Shown piece by piece: positions 8,352-17,291 of a stretch of DNA of 64,000 bases; within the stretch, counting starts at the first letter, position 1, and each line of letters starts with the position of its first letter. Both the position numbers and the translations under genes were made by a program. A model generated the notes under the pieces. It ran no database searches, had not been told where the DNA came from, and worked only from the letters and a program-made list of their open reading frames with translations. The stretch comes from Bacteroidaceae bacterium (lineage in GTDB: Bacteria > Bacteroidota > Bacteroidia > Bacteroidales > Bacteroidaceae), in assembly GCA_017448965.1 (NCBI GenBank), contig JAFSKK010000042.1, positions 21,561 to 85,560 of the forward strand, given 5' to 3'.

Positions 8352-9083
8352 ATGAAAAGAATCTTCTATCTGCTGGGATTTGTTGTAGCAATGCTGACAA
8401 CAAATGTGTCTCATGCGCAAGACAAGAAACTCTTCAACCACTTGGCTGTAGGTGCTGAAGTGGGAACGACTGGATGGGGCTTTGAAGCAGCGATGCCTGT
8501 CACTCATTACGTCACTCTCAGGACGGGTTTCACCACACTCCCACGTTTCAATGTTGACTTCGATGTCAACTACAGATCCAGGGGTGAGAAGAAAAAAGTG
8601 GATGTGACGGGTCGTGTACACATGACTGACTACAAGTTCCTGTTTGATGTCTATCCTTTCAAGCATAGTTCCCTTCATGTGACGTCGGGTTTCTATGTGG
8701 GAATCCCCGATTTGGGCACGGTTCACAACACGGGACTGCTGGATGTGGATGAAGGAGAAGGACTTGAGATAGGTGGTGTGTTCGTCCGCCCCGACGATTA
8801 TGGTACGGTCAAACTGAAACTCCAGACAAAGAGTTTCAAGCCCTATGTGGGTATCGGTTTTGGACGTCCTGTTTCCAAGCATCGAATCGGAACGGCTTTC
8901 GACCTGGGTGTCATGTTTTGGGGAAAGCCTGCCCTGAAGGTGTACTCTACCGATGAGGAAGGATGGATACGGGTGCAGAAAGATGATGTGGATGATAAAG
9001 GCTTTCGTGATGCTGTCAAAATCACAGATAGGGTGAGGGTCTATCCTGTGCTCAACTTCCGCATCTATTATAATATCTTCTAA
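8352..9083 (+). CDS. outer-membrane beta-barrel protein, unknown function
   Basis: This 243-residue protein has a signal peptide ending NVSHAQ near residue 23, then alternating amphipathic strands (VGAEVGTTGWGFEAAMPV, HYVTLRTGFTTL, PYVGIGFGRPV) and a C-terminal strand ending in aromatic Phe (FRIYYNIF), as expected for an outer-membrane barrel of about ten strands. The specific function is not recognisable. It has its own strong promoter and is separated from the next lipoprotein gene by a family 2 repeat element. Confidence 0.75.
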   Translation: MKRIFYLLGFVVAMLTTNVSHAQDKKLFNHLAVGAEVGTTGWGFEAAMPVTHYVTLRTGFTTLPRFNVDFDVNYRSRGEKKKVDVTGRVHMTDYKFLFDVYPFKHSSLHVTSGFYVGIPDLGTVHNTGLLDVDEGEGLEIGGVFVRPDDYGTVKLKLQTKSFKPYVGIGFGRPVSKHRIGTAFDLGVMFWGKPALKVYSTDEEGWIRVQKDDVDDKGFRDAVKITDRVRVYPVLNFRIYYNIF

Positions 9084-9084
9084 A

Positions 9085-9194
9085 GTATCGCAAGCTCCAT
9101 TTGTTGGAAGTTAAAAGAAGTTAGAGAAGTTAAAGACAATACCTAAACAACAGTATAACATACGTCTTTAACTTCCGAGCGTAGCGATAACTTC
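9085..9194 (+). repeat. family 2 element, copy 1: 9-bp arrays with conserved ends
   Basis: The left end (about TATCGCAAGCTCCATTTG, 9088-9105) leads into GAAGTTAAA-type units (9107-9136). GAAGTTAAAGAC (9126-9137) is the perfect reverse complement of GTCTTTAACTTC (9164-9175). The right end CGAGCGTAGCGATAACTTC (9176-9194) closes it. Both ends and the unit sequence are shared with the reverse-strand copy at 63473-63632, although the loops differ. Confidence 0.8.
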
Positions 9195-9232
9195 TAAAAA
9201 TTAAAACAATTCAACCTAAAACAAAGTATAAC

Positions 9233-10168
9233 ATGAAAAAAGTATCTCTTTTCCTATCGATGTTGGCCATCAGCTTGGCTTTTGTGGCATGTAGCCCTGA
9301 TGGCAACGATGTGGGCACACCTAAAGCCCCTGAACTTTCTCCTGTCACTCAGGAACCGTTGAGCCTTGTCATCAGAGACAGTTCCTCTCCATTCCAATCT
9401 GTGGTGTTTGCAGAATCGGGAAGGGCAATCATTCGTCTCGCCAATTCGTCAATGCAAGCCAAAACGCGTGATGCGAGTGAGGAGGAAGGTGGTGATCAAT
9501 ATGTCATCGGCACATATCAGGTGAACGGCAACACCTATACTGTTTACGATGAGAAAAACTCCCCATACTGTACAGTGGAACTCGTCGACAAGACAGGCTC
9601 GAGAATCGCAGTGAAGATCAGAATGAAGAGCGGCTCAGAGGTGGATAATGTGGAGTATAATGGGCAGGCGGAAGTTGTAGAGAAAGTGGCATCCGATGAA
9701 ATCACGGTAAAACTTTGTCGCGAATGGGTCATCTCCTCCACTCGTCTGCGCCACAGAGGCGGTGTGATTGCCGGCAAGCATTTTGACAATCCTTTGGAGG
9801 CCGCCAGCTTTAACACCATTCTTCAATATGCCAAGACGATTGCCACTATCAATGAGGACTTTGCGGACGATATGACCGTCACCAGCATCGAATTTACGGC
9901 AGACGGAACCTTCTGTATCTTCTTTGCGAACGGGAAGCACTACATCGGCAAGTGGTCGTGGACAGACAGCAAGAACGGCTACCTCCATTATTCTTGGAAT
10001 GATAACAGCATGGGCAACAAGTTCGAGAATGGTGAGGCAGTCTTTGATGTGCGTCAGTATAAGACGGTGGGTTATTACACCCTCACGCTTGGTGCAGAGA
10101 TTGAAGATGGCGGCACGCTTTACAACGTGGAACTCTCATTCTTCATGAACGAGAAAGTGAACAAATAG
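9233..10168 (+). CDS. secreted lipoprotein, unknown function
   Basis: The 311-residue product has a lipoprotein signal peptide with LAFVACSPDG (Cys at residue 20), so it should be lipidated and anchored in the outer membrane. The mature part has no family I recognise. A central region (about 90-150) looks beta-rich and the C-terminal half (about 165-305) contains IEFTADGTFCIFFANGKHYIGKWSW, whose core resembles lipocalin-like strand repeats (FTADGTFCIFFANGKHYIGK). A bidirectional terminator follows. Confidence 0.75.
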   Translation: MKKVSLFLSMLAISLAFVACSPDGNDVGTPKAPELSPVTQEPLSLVIRDSSSPFQSVVFAESGRAIIRLANSSMQAKTRDASEEEGGDQYVIGTYQVNGNTYTVYDEKNSPYCTVELVDKTGSRIAVKIRMKSGSEVDNVEYNGQAEVVEKVASDEITVKLCREWVISSTRLRHRGGVIAGKHFDNPLEAASFNTILQYAKTIATINEDFADDMTVTSIEFTADGTFCIFFANGKHYIGKWSWTDSKNGYLHYSWNDNSMGNKFENGEAVFDVRQYKTVGYYTLTLGAEIEDGGTLYNVELSFFMNEKVNK

Positions 10169-10184
10169 AACTCGCATGAGGACA

Positions 10185-10220
10185 TAATAAAGGGGACGCA
10201 TCAAAACGTCCCCTTTATTA
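10185..10220. terminator. bidirectional terminator between convergent genes
   Basis: A perfect 14-bp stem (TAATAAAGGGGACG at 10185-10198 with CGTCCCCTTTATTA at 10207-10220) encloses an 8-nt loop. T-rich sequence follows on the plus strand and the lipoprotein gene and HU gene converge on it. Confidence 0.9.
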
Positions 10221-10242
10221 TTCTTTTGCACAGATTGGCGAA

Positions 10243-10515
10243 TTAGTTGATAGCGCCATCGAGGTCAGCACCAGCCTTGAACTTAGCAACCTTCTTAGCT
10301 GCGATAGTGATAGGAGCCTTTGTGAGAGGGTTGATGCCCTGACGTGCTGGACGCTCAGATACTGCAAATGTACCAAAGCCAATGAGTGAAACCTTGTCAC
10401 CTGCCTTGAGTGCATCTACGATTGATTCAACACATGCGTCGAGTGCCTTCTTTGCGTCGGCCTTGCTCAAACCAGCCTTTTCGGCGATAGAGCTAACGAG
10501 TTCAGTCTTGTTCAT
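10243..10515 (-). CDS. HU-family DNA-binding protein
   Basis: This 90-residue histone-like protein bends and packs DNA as a dimer. It has the family start MNKTELVSSIAEKAGLSK, the central GDKVSLIGFGTFAVSERPAR, and the DNA-binding arm motif RQGINPLTK, ending AKFKAGADLDGAIN. The length is typical. It has its own consensus promoter and a leader of about 100 nt that contains a 12-codon frame. Confidence 0.95.
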   Translation of the reverse strand: MNKTELVSSIAEKAGLSKADAKKALDACVESIVDALKAGDKVSLIGFGTFAVSERPARQGINPLTKAPITIAAKKVAKFKAGADLDGAIN

Positions 10516-10622
10516 AAGTACAAAAAAGAATTAGGTTTTATAAAAAAGTTGTTTAAGAGGTTTTTTTATGTTGGAACACGCTAAACTCCATGCAAGAGCA
10601 GGCGTTTGTTCGTAACTCGTTG

Positions 10623-10653
10623 CAAATATATGGGATAAATTTTCGTAAACAAA
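10623..10653 (-). promoter_or_regulatory. promoter of the HU gene (TTTG-N19-TATATTTG)
   Basis: On the reverse strand TTTG (10653-10650) and TATATTTG (10630-10623) are exactly 19 nt apart. The expected start near 10616 gives a leader of about 100 nt, long for this genome. Confidence 0.85.
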
Positions 10654-10735
10654 CATTTTTTGGAAAAAAGTGTTGAAAAAAGCAAAAAAAACTCTCATTT
10701 TCTGTTTTTTTGCCCTTTAATAGGAAGAAAAAGCC

Positions 10736-10743
10736 TAATTTTG
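10736..10743 (+). promoter_or_regulatory. -7 box for the rhomboid gene
   Basis: TAATTTTG fits TAnnTTTG and is followed by a leader of about 53 nt. A TTTG at 10709-10712 is 23 nt upstream, slightly too far, so the -33 element is weaker. Confidence 0.6.
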
Positions 10744-10802
10744 CACCTGAAAATCAAAAGTGAGAAGTTTTTACGCTTATTTACTCTAAATGTAAGGATT
10801 GT

Positions 10803-11711
10803 ATGAGAATGACTCCTGCCGTCAAGGTAATATTGATCATCAATGTCGTCTTTTATATACTGACTTATTGGATAACGCCGCTCTTCCCTTTGGGCGGATA
10901 TTCCGATTGGTTCCTGAACTTTAATGCGTTGCATCCGATAGGGTATGGGGGCTTTGCCATTTATCAATATATCACCTATATGTTCATGCACGGAGGATGG
11001 TTGCACTTGTTCTTCAACATGTGGTCGCTGATGATCTTCGGCAATGCGGTGGAGCAGCAGGTGGGAACAAAGCGATTTTGGCTGTATTACATATTGTGTG
11101 GTGTAGGTAGCGCATTGGTCAATCAGTTCTTCACATTTTTGGGTGTCATCGCTCCTTCCCAGTTGGTAGGTGCTTCAGGTGCCATTTATGGTGTGATGGC
11201 TGCAGCAGCCTTCTTCTTCCCCAATGCGAAATTGTTCATCATCCCGATTCCTTTCCCCATCAAGTTAAAGTATCTGGTGGGATTCTATACGTTGGTGGAG
11301 ATGTATTTGGGCATCACCTCGATTGATGGTGTGGCTCACTTTGCCCATTTGGGCGGCATTCTGGTGGGCATCATCATTCTGTTCATCTGGAAGATGCAGG
11401 ATAAGAGCCGTGCACAAAGAGGCGGCAACGGATGGAATACTTCCACCACTTACGACAATTATGAGAAAGGCGAAAGTGTCTGGAGCAAACTGAAGAAAGG
11501 CTTTGGCGGCACTCGTACTCCCAAGATGCGGGTCACCAATGTGAGGGAAGCGAACTACCAGGAACATCAGTATAACGAGAGGAGAAAGCAGGAGAGCGAG
11601 GAGATTGACCGTATTCTCGACAAGATTCGCAAGAATGGCTATCAGAATCTCTCAGAGAGCGAGAAGGCAACCCTGTTCGATGCCAGCAAGAAAATGAGGG
11701 GAGAAGCATGA
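10803..11711 (+). CDS. rhomboid-family intramembrane serine protease
   Basis: Rhomboids cleave membrane proteins within the bilayer. This 302-residue protein has six membrane segments in its first 200 residues: HGGWLHLFFNMWSL (helix 2), LVGASGAIYG with the catalytic Ser near residue 124, and VAHFAHLGGILVG with the catalytic His near 180. The C-terminal cytosolic tail (about 200-302) is charged and ends with IDRILDKIRKNGYQNLSESE, a DUF6576-like helical motif. The last 4 bp overlap the next gene. Confidence 0.92.
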   Translation: MRMTPAVKVILIINVVFYILTYWITPLFPLGGYSDWFLNFNALHPIGYGGFAIYQYITYMFMHGGWLHLFFNMWSLMIFGNAVEQQVGTKRFWLYYILCGVGSALVNQFFTFLGVIAPSQLVGASGAIYGVMAAAAFFFPNAKLFIIPIPFPIKLKYLVGFYTLVEMYLGITSIDGVAHFAHLGGILVGIIILFIWKMQDKSRAQRGGNGWNTSTTYDNYEKGESVWSKLKKGFGGTRTPKMRVTNVREANYQEHQYNERRKQESEEIDRILDKIRKNGYQNLSESEKATLFDASKKMRGEA

Positions 11712-12781
11712 AGTTGTTGAAGACGATACCGTTGGCCATATTCGTGGCACTCAATCTTTTGGTGGTTTTGGGCATGATTGCTTGTGCCTACACGTCTTGG
11801 CTGCCGCCGCAGGAGCATCCCCATTTGGCCTATTATGGCTTGATGTTCCCTGTTTTTATGGTGGCAGACATTATCTTTGTTTTCTTCTGGCTTATTTTCA
11901 AATGGAAAGTGACCCTTCTCCCTTTGGCTGGATTGCTGATTTGTGCCAGCAGCGTCAGAGCCTACTACCCCCTGAACATCCCTTCTGACCCTCCAGAGGG
12001 AAGCATCAAGATATTGTCTTACAATGTGATGGCATTTGGCGACGACAAGGGTTTATCGTGGAACGAGAACCCCATCTTGCTCTATCTGCTGCATAGTGGC
12101 GCAGACATCATCTGTCTGCAAGAGGCGAGGAAGAGCATCGTGGACAGCGCACTCGATAGCGTTTCCCTGTTTTATCCTTATCATCATTATCAACTGGAGT
12201 CAGACAACTACATTGCCTGTTTCTCCAAATTCCCGATTGATTCTGTTTCAGAGATTGAATACCCCTCTTCCAGCAATCACACCTTTGTTTATGAAATTTT
12301 GATGGGTAAAGACACGCTGCTGGTTCTCAACAACCACATGGAGTCGTACAAGCTTAGCCTCCAAGAAAAAGCCGACTACAAGTCCATCATCAAGAACTAT
12401 CAGCATCCAGAGGAGAATAATTCTGAAGAGAAGTATCAGGGATTGACGGAGAAGCTAGCGCGTCACGATTCCATACGTGGCATCCAAGCAGATTCTGTGG
12501 CATCTTTTCTGGCTCGCAACCAACATCGCAACATCATTGCTTGTGGCGACCTCAATTCCACGCCCATTTCCTATGTGCACCATCGTCTGACCGAATATCT
12601 CGACGACGCCTATACCCGTAGCGGCAATGGTGCTGGCACCAGCTACAACAGGTATGGGATGTATTTCCGCATTGACCACATTTTGGTGAGTCCGAACATC
12701 ACGGCGTATGGTGCTAAAGTGGACAAGTCTATCGTGCAGAGTGACCACTATCCCATCTCTTGTTTTGTCAAATTGAAGTAA
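11708..12781 (+). CDS. membrane-anchored endonuclease/exonuclease/phosphatase (EEP) family protein
   Basis: The 357-residue product starts with two or three membrane helices (residues 1-85), then an EEP domain: ILSYNVMAF (about 107), IICLQEAR (about 135), NNHMESYK, ACGDLNSTPISY (about 280), FRIDHILVS and SDHYPISCFV. All catalytic metal and His/Asp positions of the fold are present. Substrates in the family range from DNA to phospholipids and inositol phosphates; the membrane anchor makes a lipid or envelope substrate possible. It is coupled to the rhomboid gene by an ATGA overlap. Confidence 0.88.
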   Translation: MKLLKTIPLAIFVALNLLVVLGMIACAYTSWLPPQEHPHLAYYGLMFPVFMVADIIFVFFWLIFKWKVTLLPLAGLLICASSVRAYYPLNIPSDPPEGSIKILSYNVMAFGDDKGLSWNENPILLYLLHSGADIICLQEARKSIVDSALDSVSLFYPYHHYQLESDNYIACFSKFPIDSVSEIEYPSSSNHTFVYEILMGKDTLLVLNNHMESYKLSLQEKADYKSIIKNYQHPEENNSEEKYQGLTEKLARHDSIRGIQADSVASFLARNQHRNIIACGDLNSTPISYVHHRLTEYLDDAYTRSGNGAGTSYNRYGMYFRIDHILVSPNITAYGAKVDKSIVQSDHYPISCFVKLK

Positions 12782-12850
12782 AAGTGGCACTTAAACGCCC
12801 CTAATCAATAATTTTTAGAAGTTTTTTCTTCCTTTTTGTAAAAAAAGATA

Positions 12851-12858
12851 TAACTTTG
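12851..12858 (+). promoter_or_regulatory. -7 box of the secDF promoter
   Basis: TAACTTTG is a full match to the consensus. The likely start near 12865 gives a leader of about 136 nt that contains a hairpin. No TTTG is found at the usual distance; one at 12835-12838 is only 12 nt away. Confidence 0.65.
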
Positions 12859-12868
12859 CACCTTGAAT

Positions 12869-12927
12869 TGCCCCGAACTCTCTCGCACTATATATAAATA
12901 GATGTGTAGAAAGTGTGTTCTGGGGCA
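12869..12927 (+). promoter_or_regulatory. stem in the secDF leader
   Basis: TGCCCCGAAC (12869-12878) can pair with GTTCTGGGGCA (12917-12927), giving ten base pairs with one bulged T. It begins just after the expected transcript start and lies well upstream of the start codon. It may be a leader structure that tunes secDF expression or mRNA stability; no known riboswitch is recognised. Confidence 0.4.
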
Positions 12928-13000
12928 TTTTGTGGGCTGATAACGTGTGGTGATAGAAAACGAAACATAACAATCAATCATTTAATAATTATCAACAAAA

Positions 13001-16000
13001 ATGCAAAACAAAGGATTTGTAAAGTTTTTAGCAGTGGCGTTGACCCTCATCTGCCTCTTCTATCTGTCTTTCGGCTTTGTCACCAAGTATGTGGAGGACA
13101 AGGCTGCACAGATGGATAAGGAGGAAGCTGAGCATTACCTGGATTCGTTGAACACGACTCCGTTCTATCTGGGCAACTACACGCTGAAAGAATGTCGCGA
13201 AACGGGTATCGGCCTTGGTCTTGACCTGAAGGGCGGTATGAACGTCATTCTTGAAGTGAGTGTGCCAGAAGTGGTAAAGGCGTTGGCGGACCACAAGACT
13301 GACGAAGCCTTCCTCAAGTCTGTCAATGAGGCAGCCAAAGAGGCACAGGACAGTCAGAGCGATTTCATCACACTTTTTGTCAAGGCTTATAAAAAGAATG
13401 CTCCGGGTAAGCCGCTTGCGACGATTTTCGCCACCCAGCAGTTGAAGGGTCAGGTGAACACCAACAGTAGCGATGCCGATGTGGAGAAGGTTCTCCGCAA
13501 GAGTGTGGACGAGGCCGTTGACAATTCATTCCTCGTGCTCCGCACCCGTATCGACCGTTTCGGCGTTGTTCAGCCCAATATCCAGAAGATTGAGGGACAG
13601 ACAGGCCGCATCTTGGTCGAACTGCCAGGTATCAAGGAGCCAGAGCGTGTCCGCAAGCTGCTCCAGGGTAGCGCTAACCTTGAGTTCTGGGAGACTTACG
13701 ATGCTCCTCAGGTAACACCTTACCTCTCACAGCTCAATACCGCACTCCGTAATGGCGGCACTGTCAGCGAAGCCGCTGACTCTGTTGCTGCCGACACAAC
13801 TGCTGCCGCTCCTGCTGAGCAGGTGGCTGAGAAGGCCGATTCTGCCAAGAGCGGTGCCAGTGTGCTGGCTCAAGTAGGAAGCAAGGCTGAGGACAAGGCT
13901 ACAGCAGGTGCTGCTGCCAAGGTTTCAGAGGCTGCCAAGAAAGAGAATCCTCTCTTCGCTATCCTCGCTCCCACTCAGGCTCAGGCAGGTTGTATGGTCG
14001 GTGTGGCTATGGCGCTTGATACAGCCGAAGTCAATGCACTCCTCCAATCAGAAGTTGCTAAGCAGATATTCCCAGCAGACCTCTCGCTCAAGTGGGGCGT
14101 GAAGTCTTTGGATCCAGCAGGCAAGGAATTTGCTCTCTACGCCATCCGCACCACAGGTCAGAACGGCCGTGCTCCACTGGAAGGTGAAGTGGTGACAGAG
14201 GCAAAGGACGAGTTCGACCAGTATGGCAACCCAGTGGTGACCATGAAGATGAACACCGAAGGTGCCCGCAAGTGGGCTGCTCTTACTGAGGCTAACGTGA
14301 ACCACTGTGTGGCTGTTGTACTCGACAACCTCGTGTACAGTGCTCCTAACGTGAAGAATAAGATTGATGGTGGTAGCACTGAAATCTCAGGTAGCTTCAC
14401 CACATCAGAGACCAAAGACTTGGCCAATGTGCTCCAGTCTGGTAAGATGCCCGCTCCTGCCAGCATCATCCAGGAGGACATCGTAGGTCCTACCCTCGGT
14501 GCTCAGTCTATTCAGGCTGGTTTCATCTCTTGTATCGTCGCTTTCATCGTCCTGATGTTCTACATGGTGCTCATGTACGGTGTTCGCGAAGGTATGGTGG
14601 CCAACTGCGCTCTGATGCTGAACTTCTTCTTCTCATTCGGTATCCTCACCTCGCTGGGTGCAGCGTTGACGATGTCAGGTATCGCCGGTATGGTGCTCAC
14701 CTTGGGTATGGCGGTCGATGCCAACGTGCTTATCTATGAGCGCACGAAGGAAGAGATGCGTGGAGGCAAGAACATCAGCGCCGCTGTGGCTGCTGGTTAC
14801 AGTAATGCCTTCTCGGCCATCTTCGACTCGAACGTGACGACCATCCTCACGGGTGTCATCCTCTATAACTTCGGTACTGGCCCTATCAAGGGTTTCGCAA
14901 CCACGCTGATTATCGGTATCGTCTGCTCCTTCTTCACCGCAGTTTGGTTGACTCGTATCGCTTACGAGCACTTCCTCAACCGTGGTAAGTGGCAAAACCT
15001 GAAGTTCACCACCAAGTTCTCTCAGAACATGATGAAGGACACCAAGTTCAACTTCATGGGCAACTACAAGAAGTCGTTCATTGGTTTTGGCATCTTCCTC
15101 CTCATCTGTCTGGCAAGTTTCGGTGTTCGTGGTTTGAGCCAGTCCATCGACTTCACAGGTGGTCGCAACTATAAGGTGGAATTTGTGAAGCAGGTAGAAC
15201 CTGAAGCAGTGAAGGCTGCCATCGTGAAGCAGTTCGAGGCTAACAATCCTGATGGTGAGGCTATCAACGTGACCGTGATCGCTATCGGTACAGAAGGCAA
15301 CAACGTGCGCGTATCTACCAACTTCAACATCAACGACAACAGCTCTGCTGCCGATGCCAAGATTGAGTCACTGCTCTATCAGGCATTCGTTGATGGTGGT
15401 ATGGTTGACAAGGCAGTGTCTGAAGAAGCATTCCTCGACCGCGACAACCGCGACGGAGGTTCCATCGTTTCTTCTCAGAAGGTAGGTCCTGCCATTGCAT
15501 CCGACATTCTGCGCGGTGCTATCCTGTCAGTGCTCTTCGCCATCGCAGTCATCTTCGTGTACATTCTCGTTCGTTTCCGCAACGTGGCCTACTCAGTGGG
15601 TTCCATCGTGGCTTTGACGCTCGACACCGTGCTCGTGATCGGTATGTTCTCACTCTGCTACGGTTGGATTGGCTTCTCGCTCGAAGTTGACCAGACGTTC
15701 ATCGGTGCTATCCTGACGGTGATTGGTTACTCCATCAACGACAAGGTGGTTATCTTCGACCGTATCCGTGAAGTATTCAAGAACTATCCGAAGCGTGACC
15801 GTCAGCGCATCTTCAACGATGCCTTGAACAGCACTCTCGCACGTACCATCAACACCTCTGTGTCTACATTCATCGTGCTGTTGGTGATCTTCGTGCTGGG
15901 TGGTGACAGCATCCGTGCCTTCGCATTCGCTATGATGCTGGGTGTCATCATCGGAACCAGTTCATCTCTCTTCATCGCCGCTCCTACAGCATACCTCGTC

Positions 16001-16048
16001 ATGGGTGCTCGCATCAAGGAGGCTGAGGAAGAAGAACCTGCCAAATAA
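13001..16048 (+). CDS. secDF: fused protein translocase subunit SecDF
   Basis: SecDF uses the proton gradient to pull proteins through SecYEG. The 1015-residue protein joins SecD (GLDLKGGMNVILEV near residue 73, P1 head, LVLTLGMAVDANVLIYER near 565) and SecF (SIDFTGGRNYKVEF near 715, VIGYSINDKVVIFDRIRE near 910), with 12 membrane segments expected. Fusion is normal in Bacteroidetes. Residues about 251-320 are an Ala-rich, low-complexity insert in the periplasmic head. Confidence 0.96.
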   Translation: MQNKGFVKFLAVALTLICLFYLSFGFVTKYVEDKAAQMDKEEAEHYLDSLNTTPFYLGNYTLKECRETGIGLGLDLKGGMNVILEVSVPEVVKALADHKTDEAFLKSVNEAAKEAQDSQSDFITLFVKAYKKNAPGKPLATIFATQQLKGQVNTNSSDADVEKVLRKSVDEAVDNSFLVLRTRIDRFGVVQPNIQKIEGQTGRILVELPGIKEPERVRKLLQGSANLEFWETYDAPQVTPYLSQLNTALRNGGTVSEAADSVAADTTAAAPAEQVAEKADSAKSGASVLAQVGSKAEDKATAGAAAKVSEAAKKENPLFAILAPTQAQAGCMVGVAMALDTAEVNALLQSEVAKQIFPADLSLKWGVKSLDPAGKEFALYAIRTTGQNGRAPLEGEVVTEAKDEFDQYGNPVVTMKMNTEGARKWAALTEANVNHCVAVVLDNLVYSAPNVKNKIDGGSTEISGSFTTSETKDLANVLQSGKMPAPASIIQEDIVGPTLGAQSIQAGFISCIVAFIVLMFYMVLMYGVREGMVANCALMLNFFFSFGILTSLGAALTMSGIAGMVLTLGMAVDANVLIYERTKEEMRGGKNISAAVAAGYSNAFSAIFDSNVTTILTGVILYNFGTGPIKGFATTLIIGIVCSFFTAVWLTRIAYEHFLNRGKWQNLKFTTKFSQNMMKDTKFNFMGNYKKSFIGFGIFLLICLASFGVRGLSQSIDFTGGRNYKVEFVKQVEPEAVKAAIVKQFEANNPDGEAINVTVIAIGTEGNNVRVSTNFNINDNSSAADAKIESLLYQAFVDGGMVDKAVSEEAFLDRDNRDGGSIVSSQKVGPAIASDILRGAILSVLFAIAVIFVYILVRFRNVAYSVGSIVALTLDTVLVIGMFSLCYGWIGFSLEVDQTFIGAILTVIGYSINDKVVIFDRIREVFKNYPKRDRQRIFNDALNSTLARTINTSVSTFIVLLVIFVLGGDSIRAFAFAMMLGVIIGTSSSLFIAAPTAYLVMGARIKEAEEEEPAK

Positions 16049-16069
16049 AAAAAAATAATATTTGAAAGA

Positions 16070-16136
16070 TTCATGGCTAATTCATGGTAATTCGTGTTTC
16101 AATCTTTAACATAAATGACCATCAATTAGCCATGAA
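16070..16136. repeat. 13-bp inverted repeat with TTCATGG units
   Basis: TTCATGGCTAATT (16070-16082) is the perfect reverse complement of AATTAGCCATGAA (16124-16136). TTCATGG recurs at 16082 and TTCATGAA at 16139, at a period of about 10-11 bp. It fills the secDF-ddh spacer and resembles the other array-core-array spacers, but no second copy is seen here. Confidence 0.6.
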
Positions 16137-16176
16137 CTTTTCATGAATGTTAATGTTATAAATAAAAACACAAAAC

Positions 16177-17076
16177 ATGGCAAAAATTAGAGCAGCCATC
16201 GTTGGTTATGGCAACATCGGCAAGTATGCGCTCGAGGCCATAGAGGCTTCTGAGGACATGGAGTGCGTAGGTGTGGTTCGTCGCAACGGCGAAGCCAACA
16301 AGCCTGCAGAACTCGCAAACTATCCAGTGGTCAAGAACATTACCGAACTGAAGGACGTGCAGGTGGCCATCCTCGCCACTCCTACACGTAAGGTGGAAGA
16401 ATATGCCAAGCAGTGCCTTGCACTCGGCATCAATACGGTGGACTCTTTCGATATCCACACCCAGATTGTTGACCTCCGTCGTTCGCTCGACGCTGTGGCA
16501 AAGGCAAACAACGCAGTTTCCATCATCTCTGCAGGTTGGGATCCAGGTTCTGATTCTATCGTTCGTTCCCTGATGGAGAGCCTCGCTCCCAAGGGCGTCA
16601 GCTACACCAACTTCGGTCCTGGTCGTTCTATGGGTCACTCTGTGGCAGTACGTGCCATCGAGGGCGTGAAAGATGCGCTTTCTATGACCATTCCTGTAGG
16701 CACAGGCATCCATCGCCGTATGGTTTACGTGGAGTTGGAAGAAGGTGCCGACTTCAAGACTGTTGAGGCTGCCATCAAGGCTGATCCCTACTTCGTGAAC
16801 GACGAGACGCACGTGCAGCAGGTTCCTTGTGTAGATGCTCTCAACGATGTAGGTCATGGTGTTAACCTCGTTCGCAAGGGCGTGTCGGGTAAGACTCACA
16901 ACCAGCTCTTCGAGTTCGATATGAAGATTAACAACCCAGCTCTTACCGCTCAGGTGCTGGTTAACGTGGCTCGTGCCTCTCTCAAGCAGCAGCCAGGTGC
17001 CTACACCATGATTGAGATTCCTGTCATCGACATGCTCTGTGGCGACAAGGAGGAACTCATCCGTCACCTCGTGTAA
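16177..17076 (+). CDS. ddh: meso-diaminopimelate D-dehydrogenase
   Basis: This NADPH enzyme makes meso-diaminopimelate from tetrahydrodipicolinate and ammonia in one step, for lysine and peptidoglycan. The 299-residue protein starts with the Rossmann motif [17 protein letters not shown] and has [17 protein letters not shown] and [16 protein letters not shown], characteristic of the family. dapB, the preceding step, is encoded at 38683. A strong terminator follows. Confidence 0.93.
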   Translation: MAKIRAAIVGYGNIGKYALEAIEASEDMECVGVVRRNGEANKPAELANYPVVKNITELKDVQVAILATPTRKVEEYAKQCLALGINTVDSFDIHTQIVDLRRSLDAVAKANNAVSIISAGWDPGSDSIVRSLMESLAPKGVSYTNFGPGRSMGHSVAVRAIEGVKDALSMTIPVGTGIHRRMVYVELEEGADFKTVEAAIKADPYFVNDETHVQQVPCVDALNDVGHGVNLVRKGVSGKTHNQLFEFDMKINNPALTAQVLVNVARASLKQQPGAYTMIEIPVIDMLCGDKEELIRHLV

Positions 17077-17117
17077 GAAAAGAACGCTGATGACCTGAGT
17101 GTCATCCATTTCCTACC

Positions 17118-17166
17118 TCAAGAGGACGTTTCGTCGAAAGATGTAAACGTCCTCTTGACTCTTTTT
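17118..17166 (+). terminator. rho-independent terminator after ddh
   Basis: A 14-bp perfect stem (17118-17131 with 17145-17158, core AAGAGGACGTTT) is followed by CTCTTTTTC. Confidence 0.9.
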
Positions 17167-17232
17167 CAGAGGGAGAAGTCCTGCATTGGGCTTCCGCTTC
17201 TTCGTGTTTTTATTCTTTTCTCTCCTCTTTTG

Positions 17233-17264
17233 TTTGGAGGATTCGAAAGAAATCTCTAAATTTG
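17233..17264 (+). promoter_or_regulatory. promoter (TTTG-N20-TAAATTTG)
   Basis: TTTG at 17233-17236 and TAAATTTG at 17257-17264 lie 20 nt apart. An in-frame TTG at 17262 falls within the -7 box, so the ATG at 17292 must be the start of the next gene. Confidence 0.75.
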
Positions 17265-17291
17265 TGGCGCAAAACTAATTATAGGGAAATC

